A stretch of 64,000 bases of DNA, taken from contig NZ_PDUW01000001.1 in assembly GCF_003545815.1 (NCBI RefSeq), forward strand, positions 496,001 through 560,000, given 5' to 3'. Positions 63,804 to 64,000 of the stretch are shown piece after piece. This DNA is from Pusillimonas caeni. GTDB lineage: Bacteria > Pseudomonadota > Gammaproteobacteria > Burkholderiales > Burkholderiaceae_B. The notes below the pieces were generated by a model. That model was not told the DNA's origin. It was given only the letters and a program-made list of their open reading frames with translations, and made no database searches. Each line of letters starts with the position of its first letter. Position 1 is the first letter of the stretch. The position numbers and the translations under genes were made by a program.

Positions 63804-64000
63804 TCAACCGGCGTATTCCGCCGAGGCCTCCTCGGTCAGCCATGAGGCGGTCGCCACCTCCGCCGCGGCCAGGTCGGCGACCTGAGCCAATTTGCGCGAC
63901 TCGCCGATGACGGTCTTTGCATAGCCGCGAGTATTGCCGGAATACTTGGCCAGGGCCTTGGAGAGATCGCCCCCCACCAGTTCCAGATACTCTTCGAGGA
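63804..64000 (-). CDS. C-terminal end of an unidentified protein (truncated by window end)
   Basis: About 65 residues of a minus-strand frame ending at a TGA (63804-63806). The sequence is helical and Ala/Glu/Lys-rich (LSKALAKYSGNTRGYAKTVIGESRK then LAQVADLAAAEVATASW), which could be a phasin-like or other coiled protein; this is only a compositional impression. Confidence 0.5.
   Translation of the reverse strand, partial: LEEYLELVGGDLSKALAKYSGNTRGYAKTVIGESRKLAQVADLAAAEVATASWLTEEASAEYAG

Overview
This window looks like chromosomal DNA of a GC-rich betaproteobacterium, most likely Burkholderiales close to Alcaligenaceae (Bordetella/Achromobacter/Pusillimonas type). The case rests on high GC, ATGA-coupled operons, a DUF4148 secreted peptide, many MarR/LysR-controlled aromatic-catabolism clusters and a GC-rich extragenic repeat. 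It is an inference from gene content; no rRNA or other phylogenetic marker is present. I see no tRNA, rRNA, CRISPR array, integrase or intact insertion sequence.

Region by region. 1-3946: an ABC importer (ATPase cut by the window start, permease, solute-binding protein) with a DUF1989 enzyme, divergent from a MarR regulator. 4115-5139: a 7Fe ferredoxin (fdxA) and a small membrane protein. 5299-15049: an aromatic-acid cluster with a solute-binding protein, class II aldolase/decarboxylase, Rieske oxygenase, divergent MarR plus Gfo/Idh/MocA dehydrogenase, a 1132-residue fusion of a molybdopterin oxidoreductase to a phthalate-dioxygenase-type reductase, and a LysR regulator. 15235-17274: DUF4148 peptide and a Na+/H+ antiporter. 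17275-18972: a lower-GC island with one hypothetical gene and a 42-codon ORF behind a structured leader and before a strong terminator. 18973-26376: an eight-gene minus-strand operon with a TRAP transporter, FAD monooxygenase, alpha/beta hydrolase, LigB-type dioxygenase, MarR and flavin reductase, preceded by two abutting TTGT-N4-ACAA palindromes. 26564-34014: two MFS carriers, an esterase, an FMN reductase, a DHA2 exporter and an HDOD-GGDEF protein.

34301-39617: three coupled genes, namely a glycosyltransferase fused to UDP-galactopyranose mutase, a GH1-like protein and an ABC exporter, probably making and exporting a galactofuranose-containing glycan or glycolipid. 39655-43771: a molybdenum hydroxylase of the xanthine-dehydrogenase family with a triheme cytochrome c. 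44345-48137: small genes, a SulP anion permease and a universal stress protein. 48146-50536: an EamA transporter and the formaldehyde-detoxification pair frmA/frmR with a recognisable FrmR operator. 50755-56782: a BaiN-type flavoprotein, a lipoprotein amidohydrolase, a DUF3299-like protein, and an SDR-DoxX fusion coupled to a DUF2269 protein. 56864-62647: a secreted methyltransferase, then NCS2 permease, TIM-barrel protein, Rieske oxygenase and LysR, which looks like a further catabolic operon. 62783-64000: a secreted metallo-beta-lactamase-fold hydrolase and the C-terminus of an unidentified protein.

The common theme is uptake and oxidative breakdown of aromatic or heterocyclic compounds, with separate importers, ring-attacking oxygenases and local MarR/LysR control. 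Two Rieske oxygenases occur, but the only oxygenase-type reductase in the window is fused to the molybdenum enzyme.
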